9,883 nucleotides of DNA. Source: JARYMI01 sp964550915. GTDB taxonomy: Bacteria; Acidobacteriota; Aminicenantia; Aminicenantales; UBA8522. The number at the start of each line of letters is the position of its first letter. The first letter of the stretch is position 1. The stretch is taken from assembly GCA_964550915.1 (NCBI GenBank), contig CAZKBY010000094.1, forward strand, positions 1 to 9,883. Direction: 5' to 3'. Below the pieces are notes generated by a model. The model searched no databases. It was not told the origin of the DNA and worked only from the letters and a program-made list of their open reading frames with translations. Shown in pieces: positions 1 through 6,041 of this stretch. A program made the translations under genes and the position numbers.

Positions 1-2
1 AT

Positions 3-452
3 GTCACGTTAGTGATCAGCCAGATCCCCACGAACAACGAAATCGCCATATCCTGCAGTCCGACATCAGGACAAACAGGCCTGGTGGTCGATTTTCCTAT
101 AACTGTCCTCGGCAATACGAATGAGCTCAAAGCCTTTGGGTTGGAAATTACGTTTGACGCGACTATGTTCGAGTTTGTCAGCGTTTCCAAAGGCAACTTG
201 ACGGGAAGCTGGGCGCAGGTTACAGGAAACTTGATTAGCGCGGGAAGGGTGAGAATCGGGGCCTGGGTCGGGGATCCTTCCTATGCCGTTCGCGTCGGAA
301 GCTCGGGCAGTATTGCTCTGCTCAGGCTGAAAGTGACCTGTGCCGGCTGCAGCGACGGAAGACAAAGCCAAGTTTGCATGGGTAATTTTACAGATGACAT
401 CGCCGGCATGAGTCCTGCGCCCGGCTGCACGGCTTTTACGTTCAGAAGATAA
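3..452 (+). CDS. C-terminal part of a secreted cohesin-like domain protein (5' end outside window)
   Basis: The frame is open from the first complete codon (position 3) to TAA at 450-452, so the gene is almost certainly cut by the window edge. The GTG at 12 is probably not the true start, because no Shine-Dalgarno sequence can be assessed and the domain begins immediately after it. The visible ~149 residues fit a cohesin-type beta sandwich. An early strand carries a 'G..V.FPITV.G' pattern. A central 'AFGLEITFDATMFEFVSV' segment is the typical cohesin strand pair, where a hydrophobic strand is followed by 'fDp..l.f..v'. Next comes 'GRVRIGAW', and near the end 'GSIALLRLKVTC'. Four Cys residues lie in the last ~40 residues, which suits an exported, disulfide-bonded protein. 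There is no dockerin or anchor after it. Cohesin domains bind dockerins in cellulosomes, but in many non-cellulolytic bacteria they occur as general surface or secreted modules, so no substrate is implied. The family call is from pattern recognition and moderately sure; the rest of the protein is unseen. Confidence 0.6.
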   Translation, partial: VTLVISQIPTNNEIAISCSPTSGQTGLVVDFPITVLGNTNELKAFGLEITFDATMFEFVSVSKGNLTGSWAQVTGNLISAGRVRIGAWVGDPSYAVRVGSSGSIALLRLKVTCAGCSDGRQSQVCMGNFTDDIAGMSPAPGCTAFTFRR

Positions 453-460
453 TCTGTTAG

Positions 461-480
461 AAATTAGGAATAAAATTAGG
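461..480 (+). repeat. Short direct repeat AAATTAGG x2
   Basis: AAATTAGG occurs at 461-468 and again at 473-480, 12 bases apart, just after the stop of the cohesin-like gene. The second copy runs into GGGACGTCATACG. This style of sequence (ATTAGGGGACGTC...) resembles, from memory, intergenic REP/MITE-type elements associated with RAYT (Y1) transposases. No transposase gene is present, so at most this is a remnant. Confidence 0.4.
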
Positions 481-514
481 GGACGTCATACGTAATACAC
501 TAAATTCTCATGCA

Positions 515-532
515 CTGAATTCCCTGAATTCC
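515..532 (+). repeat. Perfect tandem duplication of a 9-mer (CTGAATTCC x2)
   Basis: CTGAATTCC at 515-523 is repeated exactly at 524-532. A diverged relative, CTAAATTCT, lies at 500-508. With the AAATTAGG pair upstream, this gives the 453-545 gap a repetitive, non-coding character. It may be part of a degraded mobile repeat or binding sites for a regulator; the sequence alone does not decide. Confidence 0.45.
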
Positions 533-571
533 CGGTGATCTTGAAACGAATTAAGACATCCTTAATCTTTG

Positions 572-600
572 CGCCATAATTTTGTGGATTATGTATGGCG
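572..600 (+). repeat. 7-bp inverted repeat (CGCCATA/TATGGCG) upstream of the gltX promoter
   Basis: CGCCATA at 572-578 pairs perfectly with TATGGCG at 594-600 across a 15-base AT-rich loop. It ends 13 bases before the putative -35 box of gltX, so it could be an operator-like site. Alternatively it could form a weak hairpin for transcripts from the left. No T-run follows, so it is not a standard intrinsic terminator. Confidence 0.35.
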
Positions 601-613
601 TCTCCCTAATTGT

Positions 614-642
614 TTGACCGGGTGCGCCGGCTGTGCTATTTT
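614..642 (+). promoter_or_regulatory. Putative sigma70 promoter of gltX-glnS, extended -10
   Basis: TTGACC (614-619, five of six bases of TTGACA) is separated by exactly 17 bases from TATTTT (637-642). A TGn element (TGC, 634-636) lies immediately before the -10. Transcription would be expected to start near 649, only about seven bases before the gltX ATG at 656, giving a nearly leaderless mRNA. That fits the lack of a convincing Shine-Dalgarno sequence there. Pattern match only; chance matches to this consensus are common. Confidence 0.45.
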
Positions 643-655
643 AATCGAGAAATTC

Positions 656-1939
656 ATGGTCACAGTCAGGTTTGCACCGAGTCCGACAGGCTACCTTCAT
701 TTAGGGAGCGCCAGAACCGCACTTTTTAACTGGCTCTATGCCCGGCATACGGGCGGCCGGTTTCTCCTCCGGATCGAGGACACGGACAGGACGCGGTCCG
801 ACCCTAAGTTCCTCGAGGAAATTCTGCGCGACCTTCGCTGGCTGGGCATCGACTGGGACGGCGAGCCCGTCTACCAGAGCCAGCGCTTCGCCCTCTATAA
901 AGAAAAAGCCGAGAAGCTCCTGGCGCAAGGAAAAGCTTACGCGGAAGGCGGGGCCATCCTGTTTAAAGTGGATAAGGGCCGGACAATCGAGTATGAGGAC
1001 ATCGTCCACGGCAAAATCAGCGTCGCCACAGACGAGATCAAGGACCAGGTGCTTATCAAGTCAGACGGCTCTCCCTCCTACAATTTCGCCTGCGTTGTCG
1101 ATGACGCTGACCTTGCCATCACTCACATTCTGAGGGGTGACGACCACATCTCCAACACGCCCAAGCAGATTCTCTTTTATGAAGCTTTCGGCCTCGCGCC
1201 GCCCCGCTTCGGCCACATGCCGCTCATCCTGGGACCCGACGGCGCCAAGCTCTCCAAAAGACACGGCGGGGTTTCAGTCGAAGAGTACAGAAAAGAGGGC
1301 TTCCTGCCAGAGGCACTGGTCAATCACCTGATCCTGTTGGGCTGGTTTCCCGGGGAAGAGCACGAAATTTTGACCTTAGATGGGGCGGTCCGGCTTTTCG
1401 ATATTGCCGACCTTAACGCGGTCCAGGCCAAGTTCGATATCCAGAAACTGCGCTGGCTTAACGCCGAGCATATCATGAGGAAAAAAAGTGAAGACTTGCT
1501 TCCCCTCATCAAGGAACAGCTGAAGGCTGCGGGTGTCGATTTTGCGGCCGCAAGCGACGAGTATCTTCTGAAACTCATCGGCCTTTACAAGGTCAGGATG
1601 AAAACCCTCCGGGAATTCGTCGGGCTAACGGAATGTTTTTTCCGGGATGATTTCAGCATCGAGGAAGAGGGGCGGAGGAAATACCTGGACAAGACCGAGA
1701 GCAAAAAAAACATCGGCCAGCTTGCTAACCGCCTGGAAGCTCTTGAGGAATTCACCGCTTCGGCCATCGAGGAGGCTTGTCGCAGCCTGGCCGAGGAGAC
1801 AGGGATCAAGCCCGCCGGCCTCATCCACCCGGCCCGGATGGCTGTGAGCGGCCGGACGAGCGGCGCTGGTCTCTTCGAGATGATGGAGATTCTCGGCCGG
1901 GAAAAAGTTTTGACACGTCTACGAGGCGCATCGCGATGA
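656..1939 (+). CDS. gltX: Glutamyl-tRNA synthetase, short form
   Basis: Class I aminoacyl-tRNA synthetase joining glutamate to tRNA-Glu in the cytoplasm. The Rossmann catalytic core opens with RFAPSPTGYLHLGSARTA, where HLGS at residues 15-18 is the HIGH-type signature. It continues with RIEDTDR (39-45), the conserved SYNFACVVDD and HILRGDDHISNTPKQ segments (~141-171) and the KMSKS-type loop KLSKRHG (198-204). A helical anticodon-binding region follows, ending in the family's HPARMAVSGRTSGAGLFEMM block (391-410). ATG 656 is chosen because GluRS begins directly with the catalytic strand; the frame opens further upstream, but those codons match nothing in the family. At 427 residues it is shorter than the usual ~460-490. 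The region normally following 'GKAYxC' is missing: GKAY (92-95) runs within a few residues into ILFKV (101-105). It overlaps glnS by four bases. Whether it discriminates against tRNA-Gln cannot be read here; GlnRS next door makes a discriminating enzyme plausible. Confidence 0.97.
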   Translation: MVTVRFAPSPTGYLHLGSARTALFNWLYARHTGGRFLLRIEDTDRTRSDPKFLEEILRDLRWLGIDWDGEPVYQSQRFALYKEKAEKLLAQGKAYAEGGAILFKVDKGRTIEYEDIVHGKISVATDEIKDQVLIKSDGSPSYNFACVVDDADLAITHILRGDDHISNTPKQILFYEAFGLAPPRFGHMPLILGPDGAKLSKRHGGVSVEEYRKEGFLPEALVNHLILLGWFPGEEHEILTLDGAVRLFDIADLNAVQAKFDIQKLRWLNAEHIMRKKSEDLLPLIKEQLKAAGVDFAAASDEYLLKLIGLYKVRMKTLREFVGLTECFFRDDFSIEEEGRRKYLDKTESKKNIGQLANRLEALEEFTASAIEEACRSLAEETGIKPAGLIHPARMAVSGRTSGAGLFEMMEILGREKVLTRLRGASR

Positions 1940-3633
1940 GCTCACGGGAACAGAAAAAGAACTTCATCCGGGAGATTATCGACGAGGACATCCGGCGGGG
2001 AAAGCACGGCGGCCGGGTTCACACGCGCTTTCCGCCCGAGCCGAACGGCTTTCTCCACATCGGTCATGCCAAGTCCATCTGCCTGAATTTTGGCCTGGCG
2101 GCTGATTACGGTGGGCTCTGCAACCTCCGCTTCGACGACACGAACCCCGAGACCGAAGAGATAGCCTATGTCGAGTCGATCAAGGAGGATGTCCGCTGGC
2201 TGGGGTTCGACTGGGAGGACCGGGAGTACTATGCCTCGGATTATTTTGAGAAGCTCTACGAGTTCGCCGTCAACCTGATCAAGAAGGGGAAAGCCTACGT
2301 CTGCGACCTGAGCGCGGAGGAGGTCAGTGCCCAGAGGGGAACACTTACTGAACCGGGAAAAGACAGCCCTTACCGGAATCGCTCCATCGAGGAAAACCTG
2401 GACCTTTTCCGGCGGATGAAGGAGGGAGAATTCCCGGATGGCTCGAAAACGCTTCGGGCCAAGATCGACATGTCCCACCCAAACCTTTTGATGCGAGACC
2501 CGGTCCTTTACCGTATCCGGAGAGAGCGGCATTACCGGAGGGGCGACGCCTGGTGCATCTACCCGACCTATGACTGGGCCCACGGCCAGTCCGACTCGAT
2601 CGAGGGCATCACCCACTCCATCTGCACCTTAGAATTCGAGGTTCACCGGCCGCTCTACGACTGGTTTTTAGACGCGCTCGGCGTCCATCACCCCCAGCAG
2701 ATTGAGTTTGCCCGGCTGAGCCTCAGCCATACAGTCCTGAGCAAGCGGAAGCTCTTAGAGCTTGTCCGGGAGGGTTATGTCAGCGGCTGGGATGACCCGC
2801 GTATGCCGACGCTCTCGGGATTGAGGCGCCGCGGCTACACTCCCGAGGCCATCCAGAGTTTCTGCGACATCATCGGCGTGGCCAAGGCCAACTCCATAGT
2901 CGACGCGGCGCTCCTGGAGGACTGTCTGCGTGAAGACTTGAATAAGCGCGCTTCCCGGGTCATGGCTGTGCTGCGGCCGCTCCGCGTCGTGATCGTCAAC
3001 TATCCTGAGGATAAAGTGGAGGAGCTCGAAGCTGTCAACAACCCCGAGGATGCTAGCATGGGGACCCGGAAAGTCCCCTTCAGCCGCGTGCTCTACATCG
3101 AACGCGATGACTTCATGGAGGAGCCGCCGAAAAAGTTCTACCGGCTCGCCCCGGGCCGAGAAGTCAGGCTCCGCTATGCCTATTTTATCACCTGCCGCGA
3201 GGTCATCAAGGATAAGACGACGGGAGAGATTATGGAGCTCCGCTGCACCTATGATCCAGCCACGCGCGGCGGGGATGCGCCGGACGGCCGCCGTGTCAAG
3301 GCGACTCTCCACTGGGTTTCGGCCGGCCATGCTGTCGACGCTGAAGTCCGCCTCTATGACACTCTTTTTTCGAAGCGGGATGCAGGAGAGGTCGAGGAGG
3401 GAGCTGACTGGAAGGCCAATTTGAACCCGAAGTCGCTTGAAATAATCCGGGGATGTAAGGTTGAGCCGAGTTTAGCCGTGGCGGCGCCGGGAAGCCGCTT
3501 CCAGTTCGAAAGGTTAGGCTATTTCTGTGCCGATTTGCGGGATTCAAGGCCGGGAGGGCTTGTCTTCAACCGCACCGTCACCCTGCGCGATCCCTGGGCC
3601 AAGCTCGTGAAGGCCGGCCTCCACAACGCCTAA
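1936..3633 (+). CDS. glnS: Glutaminyl-tRNA synthetase
   Basis: Class Ib synthetase that attaches glutamine to tRNA-Gln directly, bypassing the Glu-tRNA(Gln) amidotransferase route. The protein is 565 residues, close to the ~550 of the E. coli enzyme. The N-terminus NFIREIIDEDI leads into RFPPEPNGFLHIGHAKSI, with an exact HIGH at 41-44. Other hallmarks are LRFDDTNPE (64-72), the tRNA acceptor-contact region around RDPVLYRI (187-194), YPTYDWAHGQSDSIEGITHS (209-228) and the KMSKS-type VLSKRKL (267-273). The two beta-barrel anticodon-binding domains occupy roughly 340-560, including HWVSA (459-463) and the C-terminal VFNRTVTLRD. No YqeY-like C-terminal tail is present. Start ATG 1936 overlaps the gltX stop as ATGA, with GAGG at 1923-1926 as a reasonable Shine-Dalgarno; the frame is open upstream to 1777, but that stretch lies inside gltX and is not family sequence. 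Expression is probably coupled to gltX. Bacterial GlnRS is generally regarded as acquired from eukaryotes and is patchily distributed. Confidence 0.97.
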   Translation: MSSREQKKNFIREIIDEDIRRGKHGGRVHTRFPPEPNGFLHIGHAKSICLNFGLAADYGGLCNLRFDDTNPETEEIAYVESIKEDVRWLGFDWEDREYYASDYFEKLYEFAVNLIKKGKAYVCDLSAEEVSAQRGTLTEPGKDSPYRNRSIEENLDLFRRMKEGEFPDGSKTLRAKIDMSHPNLLMRDPVLYRIRRERHYRRGDAWCIYPTYDWAHGQSDSIEGITHSICTLEFEVHRPLYDWFLDALGVHHPQQIEFARLSLSHTVLSKRKLLELVREGYVSGWDDPRMPTLSGLRRRGYTPEAIQSFCDIIGVAKANSIVDAALLEDCLREDLNKRASRVMAVLRPLRVVIVNYPEDKVEELEAVNNPEDASMGTRKVPFSRVLYIERDDFMEEPPKKFYRLAPGREVRLRYAYFITCREVIKDKTTGEIMELRCTYDPATRGGDAPDGRRVKATLHWVSAGHAVDAEVRLYDTLFSKRDAGEVEEGADWKANLNPKSLEIIRGCKVEPSLAVAAPGSRFQFERLGYFCADLRDSRPGGLVFNRTVTLRDPWAKLVKAGLHNA

Positions 3634-3709
3634 TTATTATAAACGCAATTACTCGCGACGGGCACCTCTCTCCCTCAACCTCCCCTTATTTATTATAATA
3701 AGCCGTTTG
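3634..3709. other. Convergent AT-rich intergenic gap
   Basis: glnS and the minus-strand operon converge here. The gap contains a perfect 12-base palindrome, TTATTATAATAA (3690-3701), also readable as CTTATT (3685-3690) pairing with AATAAG (3697-3702) over six bases. This might slow polymerase from both sides, but the stem is all or nearly all A/T with no clear T-run, so a typical intrinsic terminator is not supported. Confidence 0.3.
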
Positions 3710-5992
3710 CTATTTAATAAGGGACCAGCGGTCGGCGGTTCTCCCGAGGGTTATGACAGCGTGCTTGCCTTCCTCGACGGTGACCTTCGTCTCGATGGGC
3801 TCAGGCGCAACGAACACACGCAATGTGTAATTTCCCGGCTTGAGCTCGACCGCTCGGCCCCCAACCGTTCCCCTGGCCACCTCCTTGCCGCTCTCGTCAA
3901 GCACGATAAACTCCACTTGAAGAGTCTGCTGGAGGGCCGAGAGAAGCTCGGTCGCGTTCTGCGCATCCAGGTAAATTCCTCCTGTGGAGCCGGCGATCGT
4001 CTGGAGCTCCGCCCGCGCTTCCTTCTCTTTGATGTCGAATCCGACGATATTGACCTTCATATCGAGGCCCGATTTCTTTAGGGCCTGGGCGATGGAATTG
4101 ACATCGCCTCCGCAGCTTTCGATCCCGTCGGTGATGAGGATGACGATGCCGTTAGGGATCGCGGCGAAATCCTTTATCGCCTCGAGCACGCTCAAAACGA
4201 GCGGCGTTTTGCCCTTGAGCTGGGTTTTGTTGACCGTGTCGATGAGTCGCGCTTTATCGATCGGGCCGATGGGGATCAAGAGTTCTGTATCCGTGCAAGC
4301 CTTGGGGTCGTTTAAGCCGTATCTATGGCCGTAAACCCGCAGCCCGACGTTTAGCGTCTCGGGCAGCCCGTTAATGATCTGCGCCAGGACCTTCCGGGCG
4401 ATCGTGATCTTGGCCTCTCCTGCGATTTGTCCCCACATCGAATTCGAGGCGTCAAAGATAAACTCGATACTTCTCGCCCCTTCAGGAACAGCCTCTTTTT
4501 CAAAAGCAACTTGGAGTTTGGTGGGTTCAGCTCGTTTCGGCATGTAGGCGGGCAAGTAGCCGCAGCAGAATTCCAAGATCATGGCGCCCAGAGCGGTCGT
4601 GTATATCGTCCCCACGCTTTCTTCGCTTTCCCTTCCTTCCCAGGTTCCGTCCTCGTTCTGGTTTTCGACGAGCATCCGGCAGGTCCAGTCCTTCCAAATG
4701 CGCCAGTCGTCGCCGCCGGCAATAAGCATGGCCCGGGCTCCATAGTACCAGTAGTAAAAAGGATAGCCGTCCCCCGGCTCTTCGAGGTTCCAGGTCGGCG
4801 CGTGATCCTGCATGTATCGGAGGGCTGGCCCGACAAAAGGGTCATCGGGATAGCCGCAGAGCTGGAGACTGAGCGCGCCCATGCCCGCCCGGGCGCAGGA
4901 TTCTCCGCCGGGCGATTGGTAGCCGAAGGTGTGTTCTTCCTTGCTGTAAAGGGATCTCACATACGTTGCGGCGAACTCAAAGACGGAATCGGGCACTCTG
5001 AATCCCGTATTTTTGGCAGCGCGCAGAGTCAGAACTTGCCAGCCGGTTGCAGAAAGGTCGCTGGTGGTGCTCTCCGGGCTGTAGCGCCAGCCGCCATAAG
5101 AATCCTCATCCTTATTAATCGGTCCACCCAATGCTGCGGGCTTGCGCTCGGTGTTTTGAGAGTCGATAATGACCCGGAGGCCGTCCTCGGCCATCGGCTT
5201 GAGTTTTGCCTCTTTGAGCTCCGACTGAGCTTCGATGGCGGCAAGGGTGGCGATCGCATGAGAATACATCCCGTCTGAGGCATTTTTCCAGCCGGATTTT
5301 GGTCCCCCATCATAAAGCGACCCCTCGTCAAACTGCGACTGAAGATAGCCCAGGCCGGCCCGGATGTTTGGGGCGTAGTCCTGGCCGGTGCATTTTCCGC
5401 CGATAAGGGCCATGATGGCCAGCCCGGACTTTCCGACATGATCTTCGCCAAAATAACCTTCTTTTGTCTGCTCTGCGGCAAGGTAATCGAGCGCTTTCTT
5501 GATGGCCCGCGCGACCTCGGCTGGAGAGGCGGGCGGCGAAACCGGCTTTCCGGCGCGAAGAGTGTACGGCTCGTCCGCGTTCGTTCCTTCGGCGTCCACC
5601 CTGATCAAGAATTTTCCTGGCCGCTGCCTCATCCTGACGATTTTTTCTCCTTTGCCTTCTTCGTTCCCGTCCATTTTGATGATATATTCGTCTGCCCTTG
5701 AAGCATCATAGAGCATCAAGCTGAGGTCAATGTCAGCGATGCCGGAGACCTCGATGACCAGGATGTCCAGGCCTGGTGCCGGGATGGTCAGGGCATACCA
5801 ATCCTCGTCATCGTCTGTATTAGCGAACCCCTTGATTTCCTTGTTTAGGGGGAGAGCGTTAGCCTGCTTGGCCTCATCGTTCGGCTCTGCCTCTGTCTGG
5901 GCCGGCAACTGACTGGATATTAAGAGGATCAACAGAAAAATTCCCGCTAACACAATTCCCGTCCGAAATCTCAGTTTGTGGCATTGAATCAT
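3710..5992 (-). CDS. Secreted multidomain protein: PPC-like, alpha/alpha toroid, vWA and C-terminal beta domain
   Basis: The product has 760 residues. A signal peptide with basic start and hydrophobic core lies at ~1-31 (cleavage probably near PAQ). Residues ~34-148 resemble the bacterial pre-peptidase C-terminal (PPC) beta-sandwich, beginning with its hallmark EPND and containing DDDEDWYALTI and 'DIDLSLMLYD'. Residues ~155-480 form a prenyltransferase/squalene-cyclase-type helical toroid with QW-like turns (GYFGED, YGGWRYSPEST, TFGYQSPGG, EDGTWEG); no cyclase DxDD motif was seen, so catalysis is not implied. Residues ~505-695 are a von Willebrand A domain with a complete metal-ion adhesion site: D514, S516, S518 (DASNS), T596 and D622 (ITDG). 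Residues ~695-755 look like a small Ig/PEGA-like beta domain (ELKPGNYTLRV). The start is well supported by AGGAGG on the coding strand (6001-6006), eight bases upstream. It is the last gene of an apparent three-gene operon. A likely role is metal-dependent binding or scaffolding outside the cytoplasm; the ligand is unknown. Confidence 0.9.
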   Translation of the reverse strand: MIQCHKLRFRTGIVLAGIFLLILLISSQLPAQTEAEPNDEAKQANALPLNKEIKGFANTDDDEDWYALTIPAPGLDILVIEVSGIADIDLSLMLYDASRADEYIIKMDGNEEGKGEKIVRMRQRPGKFLIRVDAEGTNADEPYTLRAGKPVSPPASPAEVARAIKKALDYLAAEQTKEGYFGEDHVGKSGLAIMALIGGKCTGQDYAPNIRAGLGYLQSQFDEGSLYDGGPKSGWKNASDGMYSHAIATLAAIEAQSELKEAKLKPMAEDGLRVIIDSQNTERKPAALGGPINKDEDSYGGWRYSPESTTSDLSATGWQVLTLRAAKNTGFRVPDSVFEFAATYVRSLYSKEEHTFGYQSPGGESCARAGMGALSLQLCGYPDDPFVGPALRYMQDHAPTWNLEEPGDGYPFYYWYYGARAMLIAGGDDWRIWKDWTCRMLVENQNEDGTWEGRESEESVGTIYTTALGAMILEFCCGYLPAYMPKRAEPTKLQVAFEKEAVPEGARSIEFIFDASNSMWGQIAGEAKITIARKVLAQIINGLPETLNVGLRVYGHRYGLNDPKACTDTELLIPIGPIDKARLIDTVNKTQLKGKTPLVLSVLEAIKDFAAIPNGIVILITDGIESCGGDVNSIAQALKKSGLDMKVNIVGFDIKEKEARAELQTIAGSTGGIYLDAQNATELLSALQQTLQVEFIVLDESGKEVARGTVGGRAVELKPGNYTLRVFVAPEPIETKVTVEEGKHAVITLGRTADRWSLIK

Positions 5993-6000
5993 CGCCGTTT

Positions 6001-6006
6001 CCTCCT
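6001..6006 (-). promoter_or_regulatory. Consensus Shine-Dalgarno AGGAGG of the vWA/toroid gene
   Basis: Reading the minus strand, AGGAGG lies eight bases before the ATG at 5992-5990. It fixes the start and indicates efficient independent initiation within the operon despite the 49-base gap after the previous gene. Confidence 0.75.
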
Positions 6007-6041
6007 GTTGTCTGTTCTCAAAATCGATCAGTCCAGACGTT

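Noticed and set aside
569..655. Longer gltX with a 29-residue N-terminal extension from ATG 569
   Set aside because: GluRS starts immediately before RFAPSPTG. The extension resembles no targeting or binding segment and would put the putative promoter inside the gene.
453..655. T-box riboswitch or other tRNA-sensing leader before gltX
   Set aside because: No T-box-like conserved sequence, specifier stem or terminator/antiterminator pair was seen, and the gap after the putative promoter is far too short.
1777..1935. Longer glnS starting inside gltX at 1777
   Set aside because: The extra 53 residues are out-of-frame translation of the conserved gltX C-terminus; ATG 1936 matches the family start and gives a typical ATGA overlap.
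1942..2616. 224-codon minus-strand frame opposite glnS
   Set aside because: It lies wholly opposite the conserved catalytic core of GlnRS and has no family resemblance, so it is a codon-bias shadow; the same applies to 2755-3330.
4427..5278. 283-codon open frame on the + strand inside the vWA/toroid gene
   Set aside because: It is antisense to a clearly coding frame with recognisable domains. Its translation has no domain or signal and looks like the reverse frame of GC-rich coding DNA.
4600..5530. Toroid as a thioester-containing (alpha-2-macroglobulin/complement-like) domain
   Set aside because: No CxEQ thioester motif is present. The GGWRYSP and QW-like turns fit the prenyltransferase/squalene-cyclase repeat group better.
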